Below, in pieces: positions 1 through 7,175 of a stretch of 15,762 bases of DNA. The notes beneath the pieces were generated by a model. It made no database searches. It was not told the DNA's origin and saw nothing but the letters and a program-made list of their open reading frames with translations. Both the position numbers and the translations under genes were made by a program. Origin of the DNA: an uncultured Pedobacter sp. (GTDB lineage Bacteria; Bacteroidota; Bacteroidia; Sphingobacteriales; Sphingobacteriaceae); the NCBI RefSeq assembly GCF_946479715.1, contig NZ_CAMLHF010000129.1, forward strand, positions 1 through 15,762, given 5' to 3'. Every line of letters begins with the position of its first letter. Within the stretch, counting starts at the first letter, position 1.

Positions 1-486
1 TTGAGCACAAGATATATAAAAACCAATATCTCTGATGATATTTTTGGTACTGAATATGCTGCAGTTCTGAAGAATATTTATGCTGTAGCCAGTGGGATTT
101 GCCATGGCGTAGGCTATGGAGATAATTTTCAGGCAGTATTAATATCTAATGCTATCAGGGAGATTAAAAGATTTGTAGATGCTGTTCATCCCATTTCGAG
201 GGATATTAAAGAGTCGGCATATCTTGGAGATTTGCTGGTTACGGCATATTCTCAGTTTAGCCGTAATCGTACCTTTGGTAACATGATTGGTAAGGGCTAT
301 ACAGTAAAATCGGCACAATTAGAGATGAACATGGTAGCCGAAGGTTATTACGCAGTAAACTCCATGCATCATGTAAACAAGAAATATAAGGTTGATATGC
401 CAATTAGCCGGGCTGTTTATGCCATTTTATACGAAAAGCACTCGCCCCATATTGAAATGCGCTTGCTTACAGAGCAGCTCAATTAA
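1..486 (+). CDS. gpsA: Glycerol-3-phosphate dehydrogenase [NAD(P)+], C-terminal half (partial)
   Basis: This is the C-terminal catalytic domain of the cytosolic enzyme that reduces dihydroxyacetone phosphate to sn-glycerol 3-phosphate, the backbone of phospholipids. Visible residues, numbered from the window edge, include the catalytic lysine in the AAVLKN motif (K24), the LGDLLVT stretch (75-81), the SRNR substrate-binding motif (87-90) and the MVAEGYY segment (111-117). The N-terminal Rossmann domain that binds NAD(P)H is missing only because the window starts inside the gene. The TTG at position 1 is therefore probably an internal leucine codon and not a start. The family is usually about 330 residues long and 161 are present. 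The gene ends in TAA, and the next gene begins 46 bases downstream on the same strand. Confidence 0.93.
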   Translation: MSTRYIKTNISDDIFGTEYAAVLKNIYAVASGICHGVGYGDNFQAVLISNAIREIKRFVDAVHPISRDIKESAYLGDLLVTAYSQFSRNRTFGNMIGKGYTVKSAQLEMNMVAEGYYAVNSMHHVNKKYKVDMPISRAVYAILYEKHSPHIEMRLLTEQLN

Positions 487-532
487 GTAAACAAAATGTG
501 GATATAGTTGTTTTTTATATAAACAGATAACT

Positions 533-874
533 ATGAAAACAAAATTTGCGATGGGCTTACTAGCTCTGGCGCTATGCACAGCCGTTTCTTTTAACAGTAA
601 TGCACAGGATAAGAAAAAAGAAACAGTAGGGGGAGCACTCGATAAAACAGGTAAAGCAATAGGTAAAACAGCGAAAAAGGTGGGGAATAAAACTGCTGAA
701 GTAGCTGTAAAAGGCAGTGCTAAAGTTGTTGATCAGACCTATAAAGGAAAAATGGCACCTGATGGCACAGATATATATATTGACGGTAAGAATAAGAAGT
801 ATTATATTAATAAAAAAGGAGCAAAGGTATATCTTAAAGCTTCTCAGATTAAAGACAGACCAGTAAAACCTTAA
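533..874 (+). CDS. Small exported lysine-rich basic protein, function unknown
   Basis: I do not recognise a function. The 113-residue product begins with a typical signal peptide: KTK, a hydrophobic run at 7-19, and a likely signal peptidase I site after NSNA at residue 24, leaving Q25 at the mature N-terminus as is common in Bacteroidota. The mature part is strongly basic. Residues 27-72 are rich in Lys, Gly, Ala, Thr and Val with repeated GK and KT pairs, and may form a basic helix. Residues 73-105 (centred on YIDGKNKKYYINKKGAKVYL) look like a small beta-rich unit, perhaps distantly like short basic adaptor domains; this resemblance is weak. The start at 533 is the only ATG that includes the whole signal peptide. 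The gene lies downstream of gpsA and ends just before a strong terminator. Confidence 0.75.
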   Translation: MKTKFAMGLLALALCTAVSFNSNAQDKKKETVGGALDKTGKAIGKTAKKVGNKTAEVAVKGSAKVVDQTYKGKMAPDGTDIYIDGKNKKYYINKKGAKVYLKASQIKDRPVKP

Positions 875-882
875 GAGAGTAT

Positions 883-918
883 AAAAAAAGCCCTCCAGAA
901 ACTCTGGAGGGCTTTTTT
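883..918. terminator. Bidirectional rho-independent terminator
   Basis: A perfect 10-base-pair GC-rich stem (890-899 with 903-912) has a 3-base loop. It is flanked by an A-run (883-889) on the left and a T-run (913-918) on the right, so it can end transcripts from both directions. It sits between the convergent small basic protein gene and the DEAD-box helicase gene. Confidence 0.93.
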
Positions 919-938
919 CTTATAAAGAAGATCTGTAA

Positions 939-2816
939 TTAAGATCTGCGTTTTCTGTCGTTTCCGCCTTCACGTCTTCCACTTCCGCCTCTGTCTTCAC
1001 GGCTTCTTCCAGAGAAATCTCTGAAACCACCACCGCCACCGCTGCTGTTTCCGCCTTCACGTCTTCCACCACCGCCACCGCTGTAACTTCTTCTCTCTCC
1101 TCCGCCTTCGCGTCTTCCGCCGCCATAGCTTCCGCCTTCACGTCTTCCACCGCCTGAACCACCACGACTACGACCGCCACCATCACTATCAGCAGTTTTT
1201 TCAATCCTTACACCACGGTTATTAAATTCAACTCCTTTAAAGTTGTTGAATAAAGACTCAACAGTTGCATTTTCAACTTCAAAGAATGAATAAACACCTT
1301 TTAGGTCGATTTTACCAATGCTTTTTCCGCTGATTTTACCGTTGTTACATACAAAAGATAATAGATCACCTCTTGTAAAATCATCAACAGAACCCAGGTT
1401 TATAAATAAACGAGTGTAACCTTCGCTACCTCTGTGACTTCTTTCTCCACGTTCACCACGTTCGCCGCGCTCACCTCTGTCATCAGCAGATGAATTAAGA
1501 TCAGGTGCATTTTTGTAATACTCTAAAAAGCGGTTAAACTCTAAAGATGCAAAACGTTTAATTACCTCATCTTTGCTTAGTTCAGCAAACTCATCCATAA
1601 TACGAGGCATGTACTGCTCGATTTGGTTTTCGTTAACTTCTACATTGTGAACTTTGTGTACTAAAGCAAATAATTGTTTTTCGCAAACATCAAAACCTGT
1701 AGGTAGTTCAGCTTTAGTAAACTGTTTACCGATGATTCTTTCAATTTGACGGATTTTACCAATCTCTTTAGAGTTAACGATACAGATTGAAATACCTGTT
1801 TTACCTGCACGACCAGTACGGCCACTACGGTGAGTATAACTTTCAATTTCGTCAGGTAAAGAGTAATTGATTACGTGAGTAACGTTATTTACATCAATAC
1901 CACGTGCAGCAACGTCAGTAGCAATAAGCAACTGCATGTTACGATCGCGGAAACGTTGCATAACTTTATCACGTTGTTGCTGAGAAAGATCTCCGTGCAA
2001 TGCATCAGCATTGTAGCCATCTTTAATTAAGTGTTCAGCAACGTCTTGAGTATCCAATTTGGTTTTGCAGAATACTACTGCAAAAATTTCAGGATTAAAA
2101 TCTACAATACGTTTTAAGGCAGCGTATTTATCTCTTGCACGAACGATATAGTATTCGTGTTCAATGTTTACGTTACCTGTGTTTTTTGTTCCCATGGTTA
2201 GCTCAACCGGCTGATCCATGTAATTTTTAGCTATTCTTCTAACCTCTGGAGGCATAGTTGCAGAGAATAACCATGTTTTTTTGTCGTCAGGAGTTGTTGA
2301 CAAGATGTCGTTGATGTCTTCCTGGAAGCCCATGTTTAACATTTCATCAGCTTCATCTAAAACTACAAATTTCACATTACTGAAATCTATAGCCTTACGG
2401 CCAATAATGTCCAACATACGGCCGGGTGTAGCCACTACAATTTGTACACCGTTTCTAATTTCACGCAACTGTTGCATAATGTTTGCGCCACCGTAAACGG
2501 CAACTACATTAGCACCAGAGATGTTTTTTGAGAAATTCTTGATGTCGCTGGTAATCTGCAAGCAAAGCTCTCTTGTAGGGCATAAAATCAATGCCTGAGG
2601 CTTATTGCTTTTAAAGTCTATCAATTCTAACAGCGGCAAACCAAATGCGGCTGTTTTTCCTGTTCCTGTTTGGGCCAAACCAACAAAATCGTTATTGCCC
2701 TCTAACAGCACAGGAATACTTTGTTCCTGAATAGGTGTTGGATTTTCGAAACCTAAATCCTTTACAGCATTAACAACGTCATCACTTATCCCCAATTTAC
2801 TAAATGGGTTTATCAT
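939..2816 (-). CDS. DEAD-box ATP-dependent RNA helicase with DbpA-like domain and RGG tail
   Basis: This is an ATP-driven RNA helicase of the DeaD/CsdA-like type, expected to act in ribosome assembly, RNA turnover or cold adaptation. Numbered from the ATG at 2816 (625 residues), it shows the Q motif (about 5-35), Walker A AQTGTGKT (48-55), PTREL (80-84), TPGR (130-133), DEAD (154-157), SAT (185-187), ATDVAARGID (299-308) and HRSGRTGR (329-336). A linker with consecutive RGE repeats (447-459) leads to a DbpA-type RNA-binding domain (about 467-541). The Gly/Arg-rich tail (546-625) resembles RGG RNA-binding tails. A longer frame starts at TTG 2840, but that codon lies inside a TAnnTTTG promoter box, so the ATG at 2816 is preferred. 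Exact paralogue assignment (deaD, rhlE or cshA) is not possible from sequence alone. Confidence 0.96.
   Translation of the reverse strand: MINPFSKLGISDDVVNAVKDLGFENPTPIQEQSIPVLLEGNNDFVGLAQTGTGKTAAFGLPLLELIDFKSNKPQALILCPTRELCLQITSDIKNFSKNISGANVVAVYGGANIMQQLREIRNGVQIVVATPGRMLDIIGRKAIDFSNVKFVVLDEADEMLNMGFQEDINDILSTTPDDKKTWLFSATMPPEVRRIAKNYMDQPVELTMGTKNTGNVNIEHEYYIVRARDKYAALKRIVDFNPEIFAVVFCKTKLDTQDVAEHLIKDGYNADALHGDLSQQQRDKVMQRFRDRNMQLLIATDVAARGIDVNNVTHVINYSLPDEIESYTHRSGRTGRAGKTGISICIVNSKEIGKIRQIERIIGKQFTKAELPTGFDVCEKQLFALVHKVHNVEVNENQIEQYMPRIMDEFAELSKDEVIKRFASLEFNRFLEYYKNAPDLNSSADDRGERGERGERGERSHRGSEGYTRLFINLGSVDDFTRGDLLSFVCNNGKISGKSIGKIDLKGVYSFFEVENATVESLFNNFKGVEFNNRGVRIEKTADSDGGGRSRGGSGGGRREGGSYGGGRREGGGERRSYSGGGGGRREGGNSSGGGGGFRDFSGRSREDRGGSGRREGGNDRKRRS
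965..1148. repeat. Four near-identical 16-bp repeats in the helicase tail
   Basis: The 16-base unit CGCCTTCACGTCTTCC occurs at 965-980, 1052-1067, 1103-1118 (one base different) and 1133-1148. On the minus strand it encodes Gly-Arg-Arg-Glu-Gly within the Gly/Arg-rich tail of the RNA helicase. The conserved bases exceed what the amino acids require, which suggests recent duplication within the gene. It is a coding repeat and not a CRISPR array. Confidence 0.85.
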
Positions 2817-2837
2817 GTATAATAATTTATTAAGCCG

Positions 2838-2845
2838 CAAAGGTA
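2838..2845 (-). promoter_or_regulatory. Promoter -7 box for the RNA helicase gene
   Basis: TACCTTTG on the minus strand matches the Bacteroidota -7 consensus TAnnTTTG. It ends 21 bases before the ATG at 2816, giving a short leader. The upstream -33 element is poor. The box overlaps the TTG at 2840, which argues against that codon as the translation start. Confidence 0.45.
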
Positions 2846-2900
2846 AGCTTAATATTTGGTATTTTACAGATGCGTAACTAAATAAAAATGAGCTAATTAA

Positions 2901-3365
2901 TTATCTTAGTCTGTCGGCCGACCTTAATAATTGCTCGTCTTTGCGGATTCCACGTATCGAAAGTAGACAAAATATTATAGCCAGAACGAATAACGAAGAG
3001 CCGAAATGGATAGACGAACCGTTTATTCCTCCTGGTAAAAGTGAAGCATTTAAAGCTGATAAAATGGCTGTAACGACGATCAGTACGATATTGATCATAA
3101 TCAGTCGTTTCTGCATAGCGCGATTTTTAAACTGAAATATGCAAATAAGACATACTAATACGGCAACTCCATTTATGATCATTGCTCCCAAGGGAGTGAT
3201 AGCGGTAGTGGTGTCATTTGCCTCCTTAATTGATTGTTGATGACCATCTAGATATAAAAGATATTCTGTGTTATTCACACTTTTAGTTATTAAAGGAATG
3301 AAAAACAGACAGATTAAGGTGAGTGCAGCTAAAAGAAGCCATATGGATTGTACACGTTGTATCAT
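2901..3365 (-). CDS. DUF4293 family integral membrane protein
   Basis: This is a 154-residue membrane protein of a family found mainly in Bacteroidota; its function is not known. Four hydrophobic segments are visible at about 7-27, 60-78, 88-106 and 122-138. A polar, presumably extracytoplasmic, loop lies between the first two and the C-terminus is charged. The N-terminal MIQRVQSIWLL and the C-terminal RKDEQLLRSADRLR (141-154) are the recognisable family ends. The ATG at 3365 is supported by a well-placed promoter 19 bases upstream. The gene is divergent from truA, and the helicase gene lies 84 bases downstream on the same strand with its own putative promoter. The family call is confident; no role can be assigned. 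Confidence 0.85.
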   Translation of the reverse strand: MIQRVQSIWLLLAALTLICLFFIPLITKSVNNTEYLLYLDGHQQSIKEANDTTTAITPLGAMIINGVAVLVCLICIFQFKNRAMQKRLIMINIVLIVVTAILSALNASLLPGGINGSSIHFGSSLFVLAIIFCLLSIRGIRKDEQLLRSADRLR

Positions 3366-3384
3366 ATCAGTTCAATAATTTCAA

Positions 3385-3414
3385 CAAATATATTAAAAGG
3401 CAAATAGTAACCAA
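3385..3414 (-). promoter_or_regulatory. Bacteroidota-type promoter for the DUF4293 gene
   Basis: On the minus strand, TTG (3412-3414) is followed after 19 bases by TATATTTG (3385-3392), matching the TTG-N19-21-TAnnTTTG pattern. The -7 box ends 19 bases before the ATG at 3365. Confidence 0.55.
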
Positions 3415-3435
3415 TCCGATATCCGATTAAAAAGA

Positions 3436-3443
3436 TAATTTTG
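3436..3443 (+). promoter_or_regulatory. Putative -7 box for the truA-ABC exporter unit
   Basis: TAATTTTG matches TAnnTTTG and lies 11 bases before the ATG at 3455. No clear TTG is found at -33. Transcription would begin within a few bases of the start codon, so the leader would be extremely short. The site lies back to back with the promoter of the divergent DUF4293 gene. Confidence 0.4.
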
Positions 3444-3454
3444 TACAATTGAAT

Positions 3455-4219
3455 ATGCAACGGTATTTTATTGAATTGTCGTACAACGGAACAAGTTATC
3501 ATGGCTGGCAAGTACAGCCAAATGCCGTTACTGTACAGGAATGCCTGGACAAGGCACTGTCTACATATTTTAGGCAACCTATAATTACACTTGGCTGCGG
3601 CCGGACAGACGCGGGTGTACATGCTACCCAATTTTATGCGCACTTTGATGTTGTACAAGATGACGAAACGAATGAGGTTAAACCATTAAACCTTGAACGT
3701 TCTGTTACGGGTATAAATTCTCTATTGCCATACCAAATATCAGTGAAACGTATTTTTGAGGTTGAAAATACGGCTCATGCACGTTTTGGTGCAACAGAAA
3801 GAGCTTATCATTATCATATACATTTTCATAAAGATCCATTTAAGCTAGATAGGTCGTGGCTATATAAAGGAGATCTTGATGTTGCTGCAATGAATGAGGC
3901 TGCAGAAATTTTGTTGAAACATACAGATTTCTCTTGTTTCAGTAAATCTAATACTCAAACATTTACCAATAATTGTAAAATTACCGAAGCACATTTTCAG
4001 GTAAAGGATGATTCTTTGTTGTTTACCATCAGAGCAGATCGCTTTTTAAGAAATATGGTTCGCGCAATTGTTGGTACCTTGGTGCGGATTGGTAAAAACG
4101 AAATTAACCTGGAACAGTTTAAAGAAATAATAGAAAGCAAGAACAGAAGTAATGCCGGACAATCAGTACCTGCATGTGGTTTGTATCTCGTAAGCGTAAT
4201 CTACCCCTTTGTAAAATAA
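3455..4219 (+). CDS. truA: tRNA pseudouridine(38-40) synthase
   Basis: TruA converts uridines 38, 39 and 40 in the anticodon arm of many tRNAs to pseudouridine in the cytosol. The 254-residue product is close to the usual size (about 245-270). It shows the catalytic aspartate in CGRTDAGVHA (D52), the N-terminal FIELSYNGTSYHGWQ strand typical of the family, and the conserved DRFLRNMVRAIVGTL and PACGLYL segments near the C-terminus. The frame extends two codons upstream to a TTG at 3449. The ATG at 3455 is preferred because it gives the usual N-terminus and because the TTG falls about where transcription should start. The ABC exporter gene begins 3 bases after the stop, so the two are almost certainly co-transcribed. 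Confidence 0.96.
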   Translation: MQRYFIELSYNGTSYHGWQVQPNAVTVQECLDKALSTYFRQPIITLGCGRTDAGVHATQFYAHFDVVQDDETNEVKPLNLERSVTGINSLLPYQISVKRIFEVENTAHARFGATERAYHYHIHFHKDPFKLDRSWLYKGDLDVAAMNEAAEILLKHTDFSCFSKSNTQTFTNNCKITEAHFQVKDDSLLFTIRADRFLRNMVRAIVGTLVRIGKNEINLEQFKEIIESKNRSNAGQSVPACGLYLVSVIYPFVK

Positions 4220-4222
4220 AAT

Positions 4223-5995
4223 ATGTCTAAAATAACCGGTGATGTAATTAATGTAGGGTTGTTGAAAAGGGTTTTTCAATATGTAAAACCGTATCAGCGC
4301 ATCTTTATAATTTCGGTAATCCTTACTATACTTCTCGCTGTTCTTGCTCCATTAAGACCAATTCTTATTGGATACACACTGGATCATCATATTGTTACCG
4401 GAGATTACAGCGGGTTACTAAATATGACCATACTAATGCTTATTCTGCTTGTTGTTCAAACCGGGGTACAGTATAGCCACACCTTACTTACAAATACACT
4501 GGGGCAGTCGGCAATTCGTGATTTAAGGATAAATGTGTTTAATCATATTACAAAGTTGCGATTGAAGTACTTTGACAATACACCTATTGGTCAGTTAATT
4601 ACCCGGACAGTTTCGGATCTCGAAACCATTGCCGAGATTTTCTCGGAAGGTTTAATTGTAATTATAGGAGATATTTTAATGGTGATTGTGATTATAGGCG
4701 TGATGGTATATGAAGATTGGGCCTTAACACTTGTGGTTTTATTGCCAATGCCTTTACTTATTATTGCCACTTCAATTTTTCAGAAAGCAATTAAATCTGC
4801 CTTTCAGGAAATCAGAACTGAAGTATCTAATTTGAATACCTATCTGCAAGAGCATATTACCGGGGTTTCAATTATTCAATATTTTGCCAGAGAGAAACAA
4901 GAGTATAATAAGTTTTTAAAAATTAATGGTCGCTATCGCGATGCGAACATTCGCTCTAACTGGTATTATTCTATATTTTTTCCTGTAGTGGAAATTATTT
5001 CTGCTATGTCGCTTGGTTTGTTGGTATGGTATGGGGCCAGAACAATCCTTAGCAATCCAACAATTAAGCCAGGTATTATTACGGAGTTCATTATGTACAT
5101 CGGTATGCTTTTCAGACCAATACGTGAGCTCGCGGATAAGTTTAATACCCTGCAAATGGGTATGGTTGGCGCCGAACGTGTATTTAAGGTTTTGGACACG
5201 AATGAGGTTACAGAGGATAAGGGTACTTATGCTCCTGAAATCATGAAAGGCAATATTTCCTTTGAAAAGGTTTGGTTTGCATATAATGATGAGAATTATG
5301 TATTGAAAGATATATCCTTTGAAGTTGAAGCAGGTAAAACAGTTGCCCTTGTTGGAGCAACCGGTGCCGGGAAATCCTCGACAATAAATATCTTGAATCG
5401 TTTTTACGAAATTCAAAAAGGAGAGATTAAAGTTGATGGAACGAGGATACAGGATTATGAATTAAGTTATTTGAGGAATAAAATCGCGACTGTGTTGCAG
5501 GATGTTTTCCTCTTTTCAGATACCATTTTTAATAATATAACGCTCAATAATGATGCGATTACGATGGAAGAGGTTGTTGATGCTGCAAAAAAAGTAGGGG
5601 CTCATGATTTTATTGAGCGATTGCCTGGGGGCTATCAGTACAACGTGATGGAGCGCGGTGCAACCTTATCGGCAGGGCAGGCACAATTGATTTCTTTTAT
5701 CAGAGCGCTGGTTTACAATCCGGCTATTCTTGTGCTTGATGAGGCTACATCCTCCGTAGATACGGAAACGGAAATGCTTATTCAAAGAGCTATTGAGAAC
5801 TTAATGAAGGGACGTACTTCTATTGTGATTGCGCACCGCCTGTCAACTATACAGAAAGCAGATAAAATTCTTGTATTGGAGAAGGGCGAGATTAAGGAAA
5901 TGGGAACACATCAGCAATTACTTAAACTTGATGGGTATTACAAGAAATTGTACGATTTGCAATTTAACTCTACCGGCATTTCTACTTCAGTTTAA
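4223..5995 (+). CDS. ABC exporter half-transporter (MsbA/multidrug type)
   Basis: This is a 590-residue fused membrane and ATPase subunit, expected to work as a homodimer in the inner membrane exporting a lipid or hydrophobic compound. The membrane domain (about 15-310) has six predicted helices. The nucleotide-binding domain (about 345-580) shows Walker A GATGAGKS (378-385), the Q-loop at Q426, signature LSAGQ (482-486), Walker B with D506-E507, the D-loop SSVD (510-513) and the switch histidine H538. The signature reads LSAGQ where LSGGQ is usual; this variant is tolerated in other exporters. It is probably translated from the truA message. The substrate cannot be told from sequence; MsbA-like lipid export is one possibility among several. 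Confidence 0.93.
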   Translation: MSKITGDVINVGLLKRVFQYVKPYQRIFIISVILTILLAVLAPLRPILIGYTLDHHIVTGDYSGLLNMTILMLILLVVQTGVQYSHTLLTNTLGQSAIRDLRINVFNHITKLRLKYFDNTPIGQLITRTVSDLETIAEIFSEGLIVIIGDILMVIVIIGVMVYEDWALTLVVLLPMPLLIIATSIFQKAIKSAFQEIRTEVSNLNTYLQEHITGVSIIQYFAREKQEYNKFLKINGRYRDANIRSNWYYSIFFPVVEIISAMSLGLLVWYGARTILSNPTIKPGIITEFIMYIGMLFRPIRELADKFNTLQMGMVGAERVFKVLDTNEVTEDKGTYAPEIMKGNISFEKVWFAYNDENYVLKDISFEVEAGKTVALVGATGAGKSSTINILNRFYEIQKGEIKVDGTRIQDYELSYLRNKIATVLQDVFLFSDTIFNNITLNNDAITMEEVVDAAKKVGAHDFIERLPGGYQYNVMERGATLSAGQAQLISFIRALVYNPAILVLDEATSSVDTETEMLIQRAIENLMKGRTSIVIAHRLSTIQKADKILVLEKGEIKEMGTHQQLLKLDGYYKKLYDLQFNSTGISTSV

Positions 5996-6200
5996 AACAA
6001 GAGGAAAAAATTCTTGATTCTTCTCATCCTCAAATTTTTGAAGGGAAAAATCTGCATGTCTTCGAAGAACAAGGATTTTTTCTGGAAAATAAGTTATGCA
6101 AGATGTACTAGTTATGTGATATGGATATATGTAAGTAGATTTAAAAAAATAGACGGTGGGTTTTCCTGAAAAATCAGTTTCTCAGAAAAGGCCTAGGAAA

Positions 6201-6225
6201 TTTTGTCCCTTTTTCAGGGGCAAAA
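6201..6225. terminator. Possible terminator hairpin in the gap between convergent genes
   Basis: TTTTGTCCCT (6201-6210) pairs with AGGGGCAAAA (6216-6225) with one G-U wobble and a 5-base loop. A/T runs of four bases close each side, so it could serve both the ABC exporter gene and the convergent FrnE-like gene. The T-runs are short and form part of the stem, so the call is tentative. The rest of the 267-base gap (5996-6262) contains no convincing gene or RNA. Confidence 0.45.
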
Positions 6226-6262
6226 GATTCCAGACTTTGAAGAGAATGCTTATTTTTCAATA

Positions 6263-6925
6263 TTATTTTTCGGTGTTATTTTGAAATGCCTGATTCAACG
6301 CACCTAAAAATGTTTCCGGTGACTGTGCTCCTGATACAGCAAGTTTCTGATTAAATATAAAAAAAGGTACCCCTTTAATCCCGATAGTTTGGGCGGCGTT
6401 TTCATCATATCTTACTTCGTCTGTAAAATCGGTGCTGTTCAGCATAGTTTGTACCGAGAATTTGTCGAGACCAATCTTTTCGCCTATTTCAATTAGTGAT
6501 TGATGATCACTTATATTAATGCCATCTGTAAAATGGGCTTTAAATAATTGCTCTTCAGCTTCATCACCCAGTCCCATTGACTTTGCCAGTTGAATTAATC
6601 TGTGGGCATCAAAAGAATTTGCTACAACCGAGATGTCAAAATTGAAATCTAAACCTACTGCTGCAGCAGTTTCTGTTACATGCTCATGAGTTTCTATAGC
6701 CCATTCTCTTGATCTGCCATATCTGTTGGCAAGATGATCATAAGAGCTAATTTCCGGAGCAGTTTCAGCATGTGGATCAAGCTCGTAACTATGCCATTCA
6801 ACTTCAACTTTATCCTTATGCTCAAATTGTTCCAGAGCGGCCTCAAATTTTCTTTTTCCTATATAACAGAACGGGCAACGCACGTCCGACCAAATATCTA
6901 CCTTCATTGAAGCAAATTTAGACAT
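6263..6925 (-). CDS. FrnE-like DsbA-family thiol-disulfide oxidoreductase
   Basis: This is a 220-residue cytosolic protein of the DsbA/2-hydroxychromene-2-carboxylate isomerase superfamily, FrnE branch. The thioredoxin-type active site CPFC is at 17-20, in the strand VDIWSDVRCPFC, and the cis-proline loop GVPFF has P187 opposite it. The alpha-helical insertion between them (about 60-175) is usual for this branch. There is no signal peptide, so it should work in the cytoplasm on disulfides or glutathione-like substrates, perhaps in oxidative stress. The start at 6925 is the first ATG. A second ATG at 6907 (Met7) is also plausible, because a TAnnTTTG-like box (6913-6920) lies between the two. 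The gene is divergent from the GMC dehydrogenase gene. The exact substrate is unknown. Confidence 0.88.
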   Translation of the reverse strand: MSKFASMKVDIWSDVRCPFCYIGKRKFEAALEQFEHKDKVEVEWHSYELDPHAETAPEISSYDHLANRYGRSREWAIETHEHVTETAAAVGLDFNFDISVVANSFDAHRLIQLAKSMGLGDEAEEQLFKAHFTDGINISDHQSLIEIGEKIGLDKFSVQTMLNSTDFTDEVRYDENAAQTIGIKGVPFFIFNQKLAVSGAQSPETFLGALNQAFQNNTEK

Positions 6926-6987
6926 ATGGATTTATTTATAGAGTTATGTTGTTAATTATGAGTTTTGTATGATTAATGTTAGCTCGA

Positions 6988-7007
6988 TGGACTATAATGG
7001 ACTTTAA
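6988..7007. repeat. Tandem 10-bp direct repeat in the divergent promoter region
   Basis: TGGACTATAA (6988-6997) is followed directly by TGGACTTTAA (6998-7007), differing at one base. Two copies at one helical turn could form a regulator site between the FrnE-like gene and the GMC dehydrogenase gene. This is inference from spacing and position only. Confidence 0.35.
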
Positions 7008-7089
7008 TTAGAGTGGTTATAAATAAGTTCTAATTTTTCTGTGGATTGTTAAAATTTGTATATTACTTATTATTAAGTGCTTATTTTAG

Positions 7090-7127
7090 CCTAAGCCATT
7101 ATTGTTGTTACAGACAATGGTTTTAGG
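7090..7127. repeat. Imperfect inverted repeat upstream of the GMC dehydrogenase gene
   Basis: CCTAAGCCATT (7090-7100) is mirrored by AATGGTTTTAGG (7116-7127) with one bulged base and a 15-base centre. It ends 48 bases before the dehydrogenase start. It could be an operator or a hairpin in the mRNA leader. It has no following T-run and does not lie after a gene, so it is not a terminator. Confidence 0.4.
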
Positions 7128-7175
7128 AATAAAATGCTCCGTAAATCGTTATTTTAAAAAAAAATCAGATTATAA

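Noticed and set aside
1..3. TTG at the first base as a true gpsA start
   Set aside because: The protein would lack the whole NAD(P)-binding half; the frame is simply cut by the window edge.
965..1148. Regularly recurring 16-bp units that could suggest a CRISPR array
   Set aside because: Spacing is irregular (35 to 71 bases between copies), the units lie in frame in a protein tail and no cas gene is near.
920..1204. Open frame on the minus strand within the helicase tail region, encoding a Val/Glu/Ala-rich 94-residue product
   Set aside because: It is a shifted frame of the Gly/Arg-repeat DNA; its low-complexity composition is a by-product of that repeat.
4916..5416. 166-residue open frame antisense to the ABC exporter gene
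   Set aside because: It lies wholly inside a confident gene, its composition is odd for the genome and it has no domain or start signal.
5998..6016. Short hairpin just after the ABC exporter stop
   Set aside because: Only five base pairs with a nine-base loop and no T-run after it; too weak to call.
7090..7127. Inverted repeat considered as a terminator
   Set aside because: No T-run follows it and no gene ends nearby; it sits between divergent genes.
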